A stretch of 58,945 nucleotides of DNA from positions 2,056 to 61,000 of the forward strand of contig CAIIXF020000624.1 in assembly GCA_903813345.2 (NCBI GenBank), read 5' to 3'. A program made the translations under genes and the position numbers. The stretch comes from Owenia fusiformis (taxonomy: Eukaryota; Annelida; Polychaeta; Sabellida; Oweniidae). Of the stretch, positions 1-10,345 are shown piece by piece (the stretch's first letter is position 1; each line of letters opens with the position of its first letter). The notes beneath the pieces are model-generated. The model was not told where the DNA came from and searched no databases. It saw only the letters and a list, made by a program, of their open reading frames with translations.

Positions 1-379
1 TTATTAAGTATGCTCATCTCGAACTAGCTTTGTTCAAGAAAGAATTTTCAAGATGGTAGCTAAATTTCAAAATGGCCACCATTTTCCTAGAATAACATAA
101 TTTTTGATAAATTAAATGACAGAAGTTCAAATCTGACTCTAGATTTAAGAATTTTAGCGCAAGGTCAAAAAAGGTTAAAAAGGTCAAAGAAAGTATTTTT
201 TCAAAATCATCAAGATTCAAGATTTGACCTTCTCAAGCTTCTCTTCATATGTCAGCAGCTGAGCAAAATATTAAAAAAACTTTTTGTGCCCTTAGTTTCT
301 CACTGGATTCTTATAGAGCAAGGTCTTAAAGTTATTTTAAAAATTAAAAATTTTAGATTTTTATGATTGGTACAGTATT
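1..379. other. Non-coding repeat-derived DNA
   Basis: AT-rich DNA with an 'AAAATGGCCACCATTTT' phrase and 'AAGGTCAAAGAAAG' phrases of the kind found inside the array elements at 23-25 kb. No gene is supported; the reverse-strand ORF here looks like chance. Confidence 0.5.
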
Positions 380-1405
380 AACATCATCGTATTAAAATAT
401 AGGAATCTGATATAAGAGGAATTATTGTCCTTCAGTGAATATTGTCCTAGTTTGCATTGATATCTGCCAGGAGAAGACTTTGCATGACTGGTTAAGTATA
501 AAGGTTACCAAATGAATGTATGGGAATCTAATGTAAGAGAAAGTATTGCTATTCAGGGAATTTTGTCCCAAGTTTGCATTGATATCTGGTAGAACAAGAC
601 TTTGTATGACTGGTAAAGTATTAAAATCACTATATAAAAGTATGGAAATCTAATGTAAGGTGAATTATTGTCCCCGGGAAATATTGTCCTAGTTTGCATT
701 GATATCTGCCAGGACAAGAATTTGTATGACTGGTTTAGTTTGAAGGTCAACATATTTATGTATGGGAATCTAATGTAGATGAAATATTGTCCCTCTGGGA
801 ATATTGTCCTAGTTTGGATTGGTATCCATCAGGAGAAGACTTTGTTTGACTGGTTAAGTTTAAAGATCACCATATGAAAGTTTGAGAAATTAATGTAAGA
901 GGAATTTTTGTCCTCTAGGAAATATTGTCCTAGTTCGCATGTATATCTCCCAGGAAAATACTGTGTATAACTTGTTTAGTATGGAAATCTTATGTAGGAG
1001 TTATTTTTGTCCTTCCAAAAATATTGTCCTAGTTTGCTATAATATCTGCCAGGACAAGTAATGTAAGAGGAATTATTGTCCTCCTGTAAATATTGTCCTC
1101 GTTTGCATTGACATCTGCCAGGAAGAGTTTGTATGACTTGTTACGTATGTAGGTCACTATATAATAGTATGGAAATCTATTATAAGAGAAAGTATTGTCC
1201 TCCAGAATATATTGTCCTAGTATGCTATAATTTCTGCCAGGACAAGTAATGTAAGAGGAATTATTGTCCTCCTGTAAATATCGTTTGCACTGATATCTGC
1301 CAGGAAAAGAATTTGTATGACTTATTAAGTATGAAGGTCACTATATAAAAATATAGAAATCCAATATTAGAGAAAGCATTGTCCTCTAGGAAGTATTTTC
1401 CTTGT
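380..1405. repeat. ~120-bp satellite, about 9-10 degenerate copies
   Basis: A unit built round 'ATTGTCCTAGTTTGCATTGA' followed by 'TATCTGCCAGGA' recurs near 441, 561, 683, 803, 923, 1023, 1092, 1211 and 1280. Spacing is about 120 bp at first, then shortened by internal deletions. Each unit also carries 'TATGGGAATCTAATGTAAGA'-type and 'TTTGTATGACTGGTTAAGTAT'-type segments. No coding potential is seen. Copies diverge by substitutions and small indels, so the array is not young. Confidence 0.85.
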
Positions 1406-2446
1406 TTGATTAATAAAACATATCTGTAATACTATATGAACATTTTATTTTATTTTAACATTGTGCCATATAAAATAAATAAATGCAAATCAAAGTTGTT
1501 TTGGTAGAAAATCACATCCAGAATTCAAATATGCGATCAAATAGAAGAAATTATAAAAAAAACCATTTGACCTACTTTTAATAAAGCAAAAGCAGTTTAT
1601 TGATCATAGTCCCTGGTTCAAAAGCTCGTCTTTTTTCAAAATGGCCACCATTTTTGTCTCGCGAAATTCACTTTCGGTCCATTTCCTAGCTTTACAAATA
1701 ATTTCAGGTGACCTGCATTGTAAAAAGTCATGTCACTGAAAAGAGTAGTTGTATGAAATAATTTTGTTACAAAAATCTGCAAAAATTACATCCATTTTTT
1801 TATTTTCTGCCATTTTAGCCATCATTCACTGTTGAGCAACACCATGTGAGCCCAGTACCCATGGTACTATTTCTTATTCATAATGGTCCCAAATAAATGA
1901 TGATTAAAAAAAACATTTGACAAGTGTTAAAGGTGCAACAATTAGTGCAGGGGGGCCATTCAACGATCATCGACCAGTGTCAAAATATGTTAAAGTTTGG
2001 ATATTTCATCAAGACTTCCATATATTTTTATTATCTACAAAGAAACCCCTGAATGAACATTATTTCAGCTGATATTCCTCTTGAAACGTTGTGAATCTTA
2101 AAAATCTATAAGTGGGACTCCCTTTATAGAAGCTTTGAACTGAATTTACACTTCTTAATGCTGAACTTGAGAGTTTATCCATACATTTTAAGAAAATAGG
2201 TATGTCAAAGAAGATTTCAAGCCAAATATTGACCTGATAGCTCAGAAAAATAAAAATTTTCGAATTTTCTCTCTACAGTCCTTGTTGCCCCTTTAATGAC
2301 AATAAGGCCTCTTTGGTTACAAGCAAATTTCATTCAGTTAATCCTAAACAATGACTTTTTCTGACCATAATCTCAAAGAAAGGCATATGTTAAGTTGATT
2401 GGGCTACATTTTCTCAAAGTTTAGGATCTTGCAGATGCAAAATCCT
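1406..2446. other. Non-coding, AT-rich, no gene seen
   Basis: Unique-looking AT-rich DNA with scattered 'AAAATGGCCACCATTTTT' phrases. No ORF, RNA gene or splice-consistent exon could be supported. Confidence 0.5.
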
Positions 2447-2448
2447 TA

Positions 2449-2528
2449 AAATCTGAACACCTCCTAATCCGAATGCTTTTAGCCAGTCCCAATGGCATTT
2501 AGATTAGACAGCTTCAATATTACTGTAC
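2449..2528 (-). mobile_element. pogo/Tigger-like terminus, fragment
   Basis: On the reverse strand the segment begins TACAGTAATATTGAAGCTG and continues through TGTCTAATCTAAATGCC and AGCATTCGGATTAGG. It matches the end at 43,853, which reads TACAGTATAACCTGTCTAAT and so on. CAGTnnAACCTGTCTAATCC is the style of terminal repeat seen in pogo/Tigger-type Tc1/mariner elements. No matching opposite end or transposase was found nearby. Confidence 0.45.
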
Positions 2529-2850
2529 TTTTTTATTCTGCTGACCTATTTTCACCAAAAAAGCAATCTTAAGACAATTTTAATGCATGTCTGTTCCCTG
2601 TTTTAATATATTAATAGGATTCTGAAAGAAAAACAGAATTGCTGAAGTGTCCCAATGTTTTCAATGCTGTTCATTGAATTCAGCTCATTTTGGTCATCCA
2701 GATTCAGTTCAGTCCTTTGAAAAATCCAATTTTCCTTTTAGAAAATAAAACATGTCTCAAAAATTCTTATCCTTTTCAAAATCCCTTCTAGTGAAAAAAA
2801 GCTCAATGCAAAATCACAAGCATACTTGTCCTAAAATATTTTTTCATTAT

Positions 2851-4235
2851 CCCATCGAACGGGCAATAAAAGTCCGGGCAATAACTCAAATACCGTTGGC
2901 CCGATTTTGTTCATATTTTGTACTAATATACCCTATGGGGGTAGAAGTTCTGCTCGAAAGCTGATTTTCAAAATGGCCACTCATTCTAAAATGGCGGCCA
3001 TTTTAGTGCCAATTTTACAGTAATTTAGGTGCAATATGTAAAACTGTAATTGCAATTTGTTTTAAATGTAAAAAAAATATAAAGGACATTTAAAAAAGCT
3101 ACAAATGTAGATATTAAAAAAGCACATGGCAGCCATCTTGAAAAATGGCGGCCTTTACTCGTTATTTTACGATTTTTGCTGTAACTCGAAAAGTAGTGGA
3201 GCGATTTTGTTCATATTTGGTATGTGAATACTATAAACATTGCACACTGTCTAAAGACATGTTTGGTAGAAGGCGGCCATTTTGAAAAATGGCCGCCATT
3301 TTAACGTTTTTTACTATAACTCGAAAAGTAGTGGAGCGATTTTGTTCATATTTGGTATGTGAATACTATAAGCATGGCACACTGTCCTATGACGCTTTTG
3401 GTAGAAGGTGGCCATTTTGAAAAAAAATTGAAAAATGGCCGCCATTTTAACATATTTTACTATAACTCAAAAAGTAGTGACGCGATTTTGTTCATATTTG
3501 GTATGTGAATACTATAAGCATGGCACACTGTCTAAAGACACTTTTGGTAGAAGGTGGCCATTTTGAAAAATGGCCGCCATTTTAACGTATTTTACTATAA
3601 CTCGAAAAGTAGTGGAGCGATTTTGTTTAAATTTGGTATGTGAATACTAAAAGCATGGCACACTGTCTAATGACACTTTTGGTAGAAGGTGGCCATTTTT
3701 AAAAATGGCCCCATTTTAACGTAATTTACTATAACTTGAAAAGTAGTAAAGCGATTTTGTTCATATTTGATTTGTGAATACTCATGAGCCTTGCACACTG
3801 TCTCATGACACTAAGGATAGTAGGCGGCCATTTTAAAAAATGGCTGTCATTTTACATTTTTTACTATAACTCGAAAAGTAGTGGAGCAATTTTGTTCATA
3901 TTTGATATGTGAATACTCTAAGCATGGCACATTGTCTAATAAAACTTTGGGGAGTAGTCGGCCATTTTGAAAAATGGCCACCATTTTTATGTGTGTTATT
4001 TTACAAGTACATGTGTGCGATTTTTCAAAAATTTTATAGGTGGCTTCTTAAAAGCATATTATTCCTTCTGATGACAACTTGGCTAGTGAGCAACGATTTT
4101 GAAAATGGTGGCCTTACTGGTGTGTTGTTTTAAGATATTTGCTATATATTTCGTTTGTAAAAATGCCAGCCATTTCTGTTCGATGGGATTCGCTACGCTT
4201 TGGCGTTGCCGTTGTTCTGGTTTTTCTATCAATCC
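2851..4235 (+). mobile_element. Array-bearing non-autonomous element, copy A
   Basis: The element starts at TATCCCATCGAACGGGCAAT and ends in GTTCGATGGGATTCGCTACG plus about 30 bp. Between these is a leader (GGGCAATAACTCAAATACCG, then CCGTTGGCCCGATTTTGTTC) and about six copies of a 127-146 bp unit near 3182, 3312, 3461, 3598, 3732 and 3867. Each unit holds 'AAAAGTAGTGGAGCGATTTT', 'TGTGAATACTATAAGCATGG' and a palindromic AAATGGCCGCCATTTT core. A relative in the opposite orientation lies at 21,640-22,636. No transposase is encoded, so I infer it is moved in trans or is old debris. Confidence 0.65.
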
Positions 4236-4638
4236 ACAGTTTTAGCAGCTAATGCATTTTAAATTTTGAATGCACTTTTGATTAATAGCTCATGAGTCAT
4301 AAATGAACAAGCTTCATATCAAGACAATTTGGAATTATAATAAATTCGGTACACATTCAAGCATGATTTGAAGGCATGTTCAGTTACCGGCCCATGGGCC
4401 ATATGATGAACTGCCTTTATATCAAGGAAATTTGGAATAATGATATTTGCACACAGTTAAACATGAAGTAAATCCAGACAAGCACAGGTATAGCAATTTT
4501 TTCAAAGCTGTTTTCTTTCCACCAGTACATTGATATATTTTATTTAAGTTTTTTAGTTCATAATCTTTCTATTTTGTTACTGTTCATTTATCTTAAATTT
4601 AAAAAAAATCATATTTTGCCCCGCAGAATATTGCATAT
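4236..4638. other. Non-coding, AT-rich, no gene seen
   Basis: AT-rich DNA between copy A and the small hAT-like MITE. No exon, RNA or repeat structure could be supported. Confidence 0.5.
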
Positions 4639-4824
4639 CAGGCACGTAGCCAGAATTTTCCAAGGGGGGTTCACTTTTCCATAAAATTCTAGGGGGGGGG
4701 GTTCACTTTGGCAAATTTGGCCAAAAATCATTCAAAAAATAGTCAGAATGGTGAAAAACTGCATGATTTTAAAAAGAAATTTTGGCCAGGGGGGGGGGGG
4801 GGAACCCCCCTGGCTACGGGCCTG
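4639..4824. mobile_element. Small hAT-like MITE, G-tract rich
   Basis: About 186 bp bounded by CAGGCACGTAGCCAG and CTGGCTACGGGCCTG, a 15-bp inverted repeat with one mismatch. The sequence GCATAT or CATAT flanks both ends as a possible imperfect target duplication. Inside are runs of G next to the ends. 'CAGGGGCGTAGCCAGG'-type termini are familiar from hAT non-autonomous families in animals. The ORFs across it are shadows of the G-tract repeats. Confidence 0.6.
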
Positions 4825-5050
4825 CATATTCCATTCATTTATGCAGCCCTACATCCTTCCTTCAATACTCCAACTACAAGAAACCCCCTCCCTCTTCCAT
4901 ATAATAAAGTTCATAAAACTGGAGTATGATCAGTAAACAGTTAACATGGCCCTTTCAAAAAATCATAAGACATTTCCTCTTGATTCTATTAGTTATTTAT
5001 GCTGAACCAAGAAAATGAAAATAGTAGAAAAAGCTCTAAATCCAGATTTA
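4825..5050. other. Non-coding flank of the LTR element
   Basis: AT-rich DNA up to the target duplication. It was probably contiguous with 12,566 before the retrotransposon inserted. Confidence 0.5.
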
Positions 5051-5054
5051 ATAT
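5051..5054 (+). repeat. Target-site duplication, left copy (ATAT)
   Basis: ATAT precedes the 5' LTR and the same four bases follow the 3' LTR at 12,562-12,565. If the LTR is taken to start one base later at GTGACG, the duplication can be read as five bases, ATATT. ATAT is a target used by several Ty3/gypsy-type elements. Confidence 0.75.
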
Positions 5055-5979
5055 TGTGACGAATTTGTGATTTTCACTTTTGTTTTATTTTGAACTTTTA
5101 TATGTGGAGTCAGTCGACTCTTTCAGAGAGTTTGATGGCTCAAATGTGTACATGCAGAATGTCACGTAGGCACTGGGATGTTTACTGATCAGCAGACTGT
5201 AGTGGAATAAATTAGAATAATTAAGTACCCAGCAACCGGTGATCAGCCAATCAGATTCTTTTATTTGAATTTCCCTCCAACTTAAGTTGTAGTTTTCCCA
5301 TGATGCAACTTGAGGTGTCTGGATTTTATTGTTTGTAATTAACCACGTGAATCAGAGTAAACTAAGATCTTGAAGATACAAGACCTCGTCAGTTTGGATT
5401 TATTTATGTGCAAGCGTGTTTTATTTAATCTGTGGACTTATTGGAGCATTATTTTGGATATATTGGATTAGTTGCAGTAATCGTTAGATGCAGATTGTAT
5501 TTGGTGCGACTATTGAAGAAAATACAAGACAACAGCCAGTGCTTTGGTGAGTTAGCCATTTTCTTGATTGAGGTTGGCATAAAATGGGTAATTAGCTGTC
5601 CGCCATCTTGCTTTCTTGTTCCCACAATTCCCGGCGGTCGGCCATCTTTGATTTTGAAGGAAGTGACGTCATTTTGAGAAGTTTTGAGCTCCAGATTCTC
5701 TGAGTAGATTTGGCTCTGTCTAATCTCATTTCTTTGATCGATATTCGTGAGTCATTCTGCTCTGAGTATTGGTGGTTCCTAGTCATTACCCCTCCAAGCT
5801 ATAAATGCTCCTACTTTGTCGAGGCGATCTGACTCTCACCCAAGGTTGTATGTTGAGGAAGGTTTACTCTCATCGGAGCCAAGGTTACATTACCGGAACT
5901 GAGGTGCTCCAAGGCGAGAGATAACAGCTCTGTCTAATCTCATCCTTTGATCGACATTCTAGAGTTGTTATTCTCTACA

Positions 5980-6960
5980 GAGATGTAGTGAGGTTGTAGT
6001 GAGGTTGCTCCTGCGAAGCGGTGACTCCGAGAGCAGAGGTTACTCTTTGGAGACAGTGTATTTCATTGAGTGAGAGCACTCTTTGAGTAGAGGTTACTCC
6101 TGAGACGAGGCGATTCCCGGGGCTGAGGTACTAGCAGTGTGTGGATCTCGTTGGAGAGCAGAGGTTTCTCCTGAGAAGTGACGACTCCAAGAGCAGAGGA
6201 TACTCCCGGAGCCTGGACCCCTTCCAAGAGACAGTGTAGCTCAAGAGTGAATTGAGCAGAGGTTGTAGTGAGGTTGCTCCTGCGAAGCGGTGACTCCGAG
6301 AGCAGAGGTTACTCTTTGGAGACAGTGTATTTCATTGAGTGAGAGCACTCTTTGAGTAGAGGTTACTCCTGAGACGAGGCGATTCCCGGGGCTGAGGTAC
6401 TAGCAGTGTGTGGATCTCGTTCAAGAGCAGAGGTTACTCCTGAGACGAGGCGATTCCCGGAGCTGAGGTATTCCCAGTGTGTGGATCTCGTTGGAGAGCA
6501 GAGGTTTCTCCTGAGAAGTGACGACTCCAAGAGCAGAGGATACTCCCGGAGCCTGGACCCCTTCCAAGAGACAGTGTAGCTCAAGAGTGAATTGAGCAGA
6601 GGTTGTAGAGAGGTATATCCTTAGAAGTGGTGACTCCAAGAGCAGAGGTTACTCTCGGAGCCTGGACTCCTTCCAAGAGACAGTGTAGCTCATAGAGTGA
6701 AAGCACTCTTTTGAGGAGAGTTTAAAGGTGGTTACTCCCGTGACAAGGCTACTACCGAAGCAGAGGTTACTTCCGGAGCCAGGGCTCCTTCCCAAAGACG
6801 AGATAGCTCAAGAGGGAGAGCTCTTTTCAAGCAGCGCAGAGCGGAGTAGACAAGCAGAGTATTGCAGAGAGCAGAGCATAGCAGAGCCGAGTATATCAGA
6901 GTATAGCAGAGCAGAGACAAGCAGAGTAGAGAGCAGAGTATTGCAGATTAGAGTAGAGAC
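5980..6960 (+). repeat. Mosaic minisatellite inside the LTR U3
   Basis: Short modules such as AGCAGAGGTTACTCC, TGAGACGAGGCGATTCCCGG and CCAAGAGACAGTGTAGCTC are shuffled repeatedly. A block starting at 5,991 recurs at 6,260 (offset 269 bp), and another starting near 6,149 recurs near 6,489. Toward the end the modules shrink to GCAGAGTA-type octamers (6,825-6,960). The same array is at 11,271-12,251 in the 3' LTR. Confidence 0.8.
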
Positions 6961-6994
6961 AGATAACTCAGAGCCAGAGTGTTTTGGACCCTTG

Positions 6995-7004
6995 TATATA
7001 TATA
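6995..7004 (+). promoter_or_regulatory. Candidate TATA box of the LTR promoter
   Basis: TATATATATA sits 266 bp before the 5' LTR end, in the usual place for an LTR promoter upstream of R. The copy in the 3' LTR is at 12,286-12,295. Function is inferred from sequence and position only. Confidence 0.5.
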
Positions 7005-7271
7005 GAGACATTTGCATTTGAGTTATTGGCCATAAAGGCTTTATTAAAGGACACTTTGAAATTTATTGTGATTATTGTGTTGAATAGATTGTTAAAAATC
7101 CTGTAATTGATTGTTTTGTATATTCCTGTGTTCTCCATCTCCTAGCTCAGTGACAGCCGAAGCACCAAACAAGCTCGGCGCCCGTGAGAAACACCTCCGA
7201 ATCCCTTATCATCGCCACCAGACCTTCTCCGAGGGAGTACAGGTACTCGGCGGGAGTCTGGCGCGCGACAT

Positions 7272-7289
7272 TGGTGGCAGCGGTGGGAT
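7272..7289 (+). other. Primer-binding site, tRNA-Leu type
   Basis: TGGTGGCAGCGGTGGGAT starts one base after the LTR. Its complement, ATCCCACCGCTGCCACCA, equals the 3' end of animal tRNA-Leu (AAG/TAG) including CCA, as I remember those tRNAs. That would be an 18/18 match and identifies the minus-strand primer. Confidence 0.75.
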
Positions 7290-7307
7290 ACTTCACTTTG
7301 TACAGAG

Positions 7308-10211
7308 ATGGAGCGGAATATTGAGATGTTGGAGGCAGGGAGAAGCCCCCGAACTTCGGAGCATGGTGGCTCGACAGATGACCCTGTGGTTATCCCAAAG
7401 GAGATAACTAGAAGGACACCAGGGCTAGATGATACAGTGGTATTCAAGGGTGGCCCAAGGAACCTGGAGCTGGAGGCCCAAGACACTCTTCCTTTGGAGT
7501 CAAGGGACTCGGGTCTGAATCCAGAGAAGTATAGTGCCATGGGTAAAACAGAGAGGTGTTTGTATGTTCCTGAACAGAGGCCGAGAGGGACTCGCGACAG
7601 TAAAGGGTATTCGTCAGAGTCAAGGATGCAGAGTGAGTTTACTCCCTCCAAATTTCGTACTGGGATCAAAAGTGATCCTGGGATGTTTGGGAAGACCCCA
7701 TCAAGTGAAGATGCCCGAGGAAAAACGAAGTTTGAACTTTCACAAGATGTAGAGTCCCTGAAGAAGGATGTTCTGGGTATAAAAGGTGGATTGGAATCTC
7801 AGAGCTTTCAGATCATGCAGCAGTTCCACCATCAAGAAGAAAAAGTAAGACAATCTCAAGAAGGGATGAAGCTTGAGATTAGACAAGGGCAAGAAGAGCT
7901 GAGGCAGAGTCAAGATGCGCTGAAAATAGAGATGAGACAAAGCCATCAAGAAAACCAGCGTAGTCAAGACGAGATGAATCGGCGGATGGACCAAATGTAT
8001 GACACACTCGCAAAGCTTACATCTTCCAGAGATGTTCCTATGGGTGTATTCCCGATGTCTGAACCTTGGAGTTTGGGAAGGCCGGATCAGATGTTCACAC
8101 CTGCAGAGAGATCTGGATCACAACCAGTGGGCATACCCCAAGAGAAGAGAAGACCAACTCCAGGTATTGCAGAGACAGATACCTCCAAAGTGCTTGGTTA
8201 TCTGGCTGAGAGCTCAAGAGAATCTGCAGCAGAAGAGACGACTAAAGATCTACTCATTGAGGCTATTAATATGTGTGGGAAGGCTTTGAACAACACCGAG
8301 AAGAGGACCAAGATAAAGCCAACCCAGTTATTTGATGGAGAGACACCGTGGCTCGATTACCAGGTGTATTTCCAGAACTGTATTGACAGTAATGGCTGGA
8401 ATGATGAGGAGAAGCGGCAGCAGTTGACAAATCTTTTGAGAGGAGATGCCCAGCAGTTACTGTTAGAGTTAGAGCCAGGGCATTCATACAATGAGCTGAT
8501 GGATGCACTCACTAAAAGATTTGGGACAGGTGATAAAGCGTGTATGTATGAAGCTGAACTAAATACCAGGACGAGGAAGCCAAAGGAGTCACTGCCAAGT
8601 TTAGGTCAGAGCATAAGGAGGCTAGCTGCTCTTGCATATCCTGAGATGCCTCGCTTTTGTCAGGACAAGTTGGCCAGGAAATCTTTTGAGAATGCATTAA
8701 TAGATGATGAGGTGCGAGCAGCTGTCCATCGAAGAAATCCCAAGTCTCTTGACCAGGCCATTGAAGAGGCTCAGAAGGAGGAGGCATATTTGGAGGCGGA
8801 GCGAATCCGGAAAGGTCTGAAGCCAAGAGAGCAGGATCATCACATAGCAGCTGTGACAAGTGACTCTCAAGAGGACAGACTCTGTAAAAAGATGAAGGAA
8901 TTCCAGGGAATGCAGGGGGGAATGAAGGTGATTGCAGGAGCTGTAATGACATCCAAAGAGAAGGACAACCCCAGAACTCCTGCTACCTTCACCTGTAGAA
9001 GATGTGGCGAAGGAGGACATATAAGGAGACGATGTCCTCTTATCACATGTTTCAACTGTTCGAGGACAGGACATATGTCTTTTGATTGTCAGCAACTCAA
9101 GAAGAAGCAAGAGGAGAGAAGAAGACCCCCAGAGAGCAGGAGTATATCCTCAGTTTATCCCGTACCATTTGTTGATTGGGATAAGAGTGTGTCTGACTCT
9201 TGCAAGTCTTACACTAAGAGGCAGATTGTTGCTCATGCCAGACTGTGTGACGTGCGGATGGAGTTATTGGTAGATCCTGGAGCAACATTGTCTCTCCTCA
9301 GTCTCGATGGATTCAATAAAATACCTGCACGAATGCGACCAAAGCTGAAACCTGTATCAGATGTCCTATTGAAAGCTGATGGTTCTCCCATCGCGTCATA
9401 TGGTGCATGTTTGATGGAATTAGAGGTGGAAGGAAGAAGAACCTTTATAGAGATTGTCATTGCTGACATTGGTGTAGTTGGAATCCTGGGAACAGATTTC
9501 CTTACAGCTAGTAAGGCAGTGATCAACTATGGCTCTCTGAGAATGAGCTTCCCAGATCCTGAAGGACTTCCGGAGAAAGAACTTAAACTGAAGAGCCAGA
9601 AGAGTAATTCACACTCAAAACCTGAGAAATCAGAAAAGTGTGTTCCCAGTCCAGGAAAGACTCCAAAGAAGAAAAAGAAGCAGAGACAAAGGAGGACAAA
9701 GCCGATTGGAAATCAGGAGTTAGAGGAAGAAGAGCTTGGATGCTTTTCAAAGACAGTTGGAGATGATCTTAAAGTGGAGCATAGCTCATCAGTGGGAGAT
9801 GGTGCTCCCTGTGGAGTTAAGTTGGATCCCGAGATCAAAAGTTCTCCTGATGTACAGAAGAGAGTTTGTGGAGATGGCCAATGTTCTCCAATCATGAGAA
9901 GTGGTGAATCTGATGTTGAGTGCACAGGAGAGTCTAAGCTGACTACAATTCAAAGAGAAGAGAGGTTGACTCAAAGGAGGCGAGGTCAGTTGAGAGACCA
10001 CTGGAGCAGTCTAGATGTCAGAGAGACTCGCTGTGGGAGACGAGGATGCTCTCCAAAAGGTCTAACAATGAGACTCAGATATTTGCCATCAGAGGAGTTA
10101 TCCAAGGAGGGTGGAGGACATTATGTGGATACTGATGAGATGACTAATCTCCAACAGCCACCTGGAGAGAAAATTATTTTTCTTGGTCCAGACGGAGTTG
10201 GAGAAGAATAA
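7308..10211 (+). CDS. Gag-protease polyprotein of the LTR retrotransposon
   Basis: This is the structural protein plus aspartic protease of the element at 5,055-12,561. In order: a polar N-terminus; a charged helical stretch rich in Q, E, R and S (about residues 145-236, probable coiled coil); a retrotransposon Gag capsid-like region (about 339-447); two CCHC zinc knuckles, CRRCGEGGHIRRRC (563-576) and CFNCSRTGHMSFDC (581-594); a retropepsin-like domain with LLVDPGATLS near 653 and ILGTDF near 725; then a lysine/arginine-rich, acidic tail. The active-site motif is DPGA rather than the usual D-S/T-G-A. The start is the first ATG after the primer site. The 967 codons are open and end at TAA with no pol following, so Pol is inferred to come from another element. 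Confidence 0.9.
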   Translation: MERNIEMLEAGRSPRTSEHGGSTDDPVVIPKEITRRTPGLDDTVVFKGGPRNLELEAQDTLPLESRDSGLNPEKYSAMGKTERCLYVPEQRPRGTRDSKGYSSESRMQSEFTPSKFRTGIKSDPGMFGKTPSSEDARGKTKFELSQDVESLKKDVLGIKGGLESQSFQIMQQFHHQEEKVRQSQEGMKLEIRQGQEELRQSQDALKIEMRQSHQENQRSQDEMNRRMDQMYDTLAKLTSSRDVPMGVFPMSEPWSLGRPDQMFTPAERSGSQPVGIPQEKRRPTPGIAETDTSKVLGYLAESSRESAAEETTKDLLIEAINMCGKALNNTEKRTKIKPTQLFDGETPWLDYQVYFQNCIDSNGWNDEEKRQQLTNLLRGDAQQLLLELEPGHSYNELMDALTKRFGTGDKACMYEAELNTRTRKPKESLPSLGQSIRRLAALAYPEMPRFCQDKLARKSFENALIDDEVRAAVHRRNPKSLDQAIEEAQKEEAYLEAERIRKGLKPREQDHHIAAVTSDSQEDRLCKKMKEFQGMQGGMKVIAGAVMTSKEKDNPRTPATFTCRRCGEGGHIRRRCPLITCFNCSRTGHMSFDCQQLKKKQEERRRPPESRSISSVYPVPFVDWDKSVSDSCKSYTKRQIVAHARLCDVRMELLVDPGATLSLLSLDGFNKIPARMRPKLKPVSDVLLKADGSPIASYGACLMELEVEGRRTFIEIVIADIGVVGILGTDFLTASKAVINYGSLRMSFPDPEGLPEKELKLKSQKSNSHSKPEKSEKCVPSPGKTPKKKKKQRQRRTKPIGNQELEEEELGCFSKTVGDDLKVEHSSSVGDGAPCGVKLDPEIKSSPDVQKRVCGDGQCSPIMRSGESDVECTGESKLTTIQREERLTQRRRGQLRDHWSSLDVRETRCGRRGCSPKGLTMRLRYLPSEELSKEGGGHYVDTDEMTNLQQPPGEKIIFLGPDGVGEE

Positions 10212-10330
10212 ACTCTACATAGCCTTTTGTAGATTCAAGTGACGTGGACTCTTTGTATATAAGTTAGTGTTGAGGCATAGTAATTAATCATGTATGTTAT
10301 ATCTTCCTTGTTGGATCGAGGGCGATCCAT

Positions 10331-10345
10331 CCTGGGAGGAGGGAG
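10331..10345 (+). other. Polypurine tract
   Basis: A purine run, GGGAGGAGGGAG, directly abuts the TGTGACG start of the 3' LTR. This is the expected plus-strand primer position and fixes the LTR boundary. Confidence 0.85.

Larger units (their letters stand above)
5055..7270 (+). repeat. 5' LTR (2,216 bp)
   Basis: It begins TGTGACGAATTTGTGATTTT and ends CTGGCGCGCGACA. The upstream part is mostly unique; 5,980-6,960 is a mosaic minisatellite. A candidate promoter, TATATATATA, lies at 6,995-7,004, placing the transcription start near 7,030 and leaving a U3 of almost 2 kb. TTTATTAAAGG near 7,040 is a possible poly(A) signal. The ORFs in the LTR occur identically in both copies and show no known domain; I regard them as by-products of the repeats. 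Confidence 0.92.

Noticed and set aside
3909-4133. ORF within copy A of the array element
   Set aside because: It consists of translated tandem-repeat units.
5432-7407. Small ORFs inside both LTRs
   Set aside because: They occur identically in each LTR because the LTRs are copies, have no domain, and several read through the minisatellite in different frames.
7142-9526. Reverse-strand ORFs under the Gag-Pro gene
   Set aside because: They are antisense shadows of an intact forward gene with clear domains.
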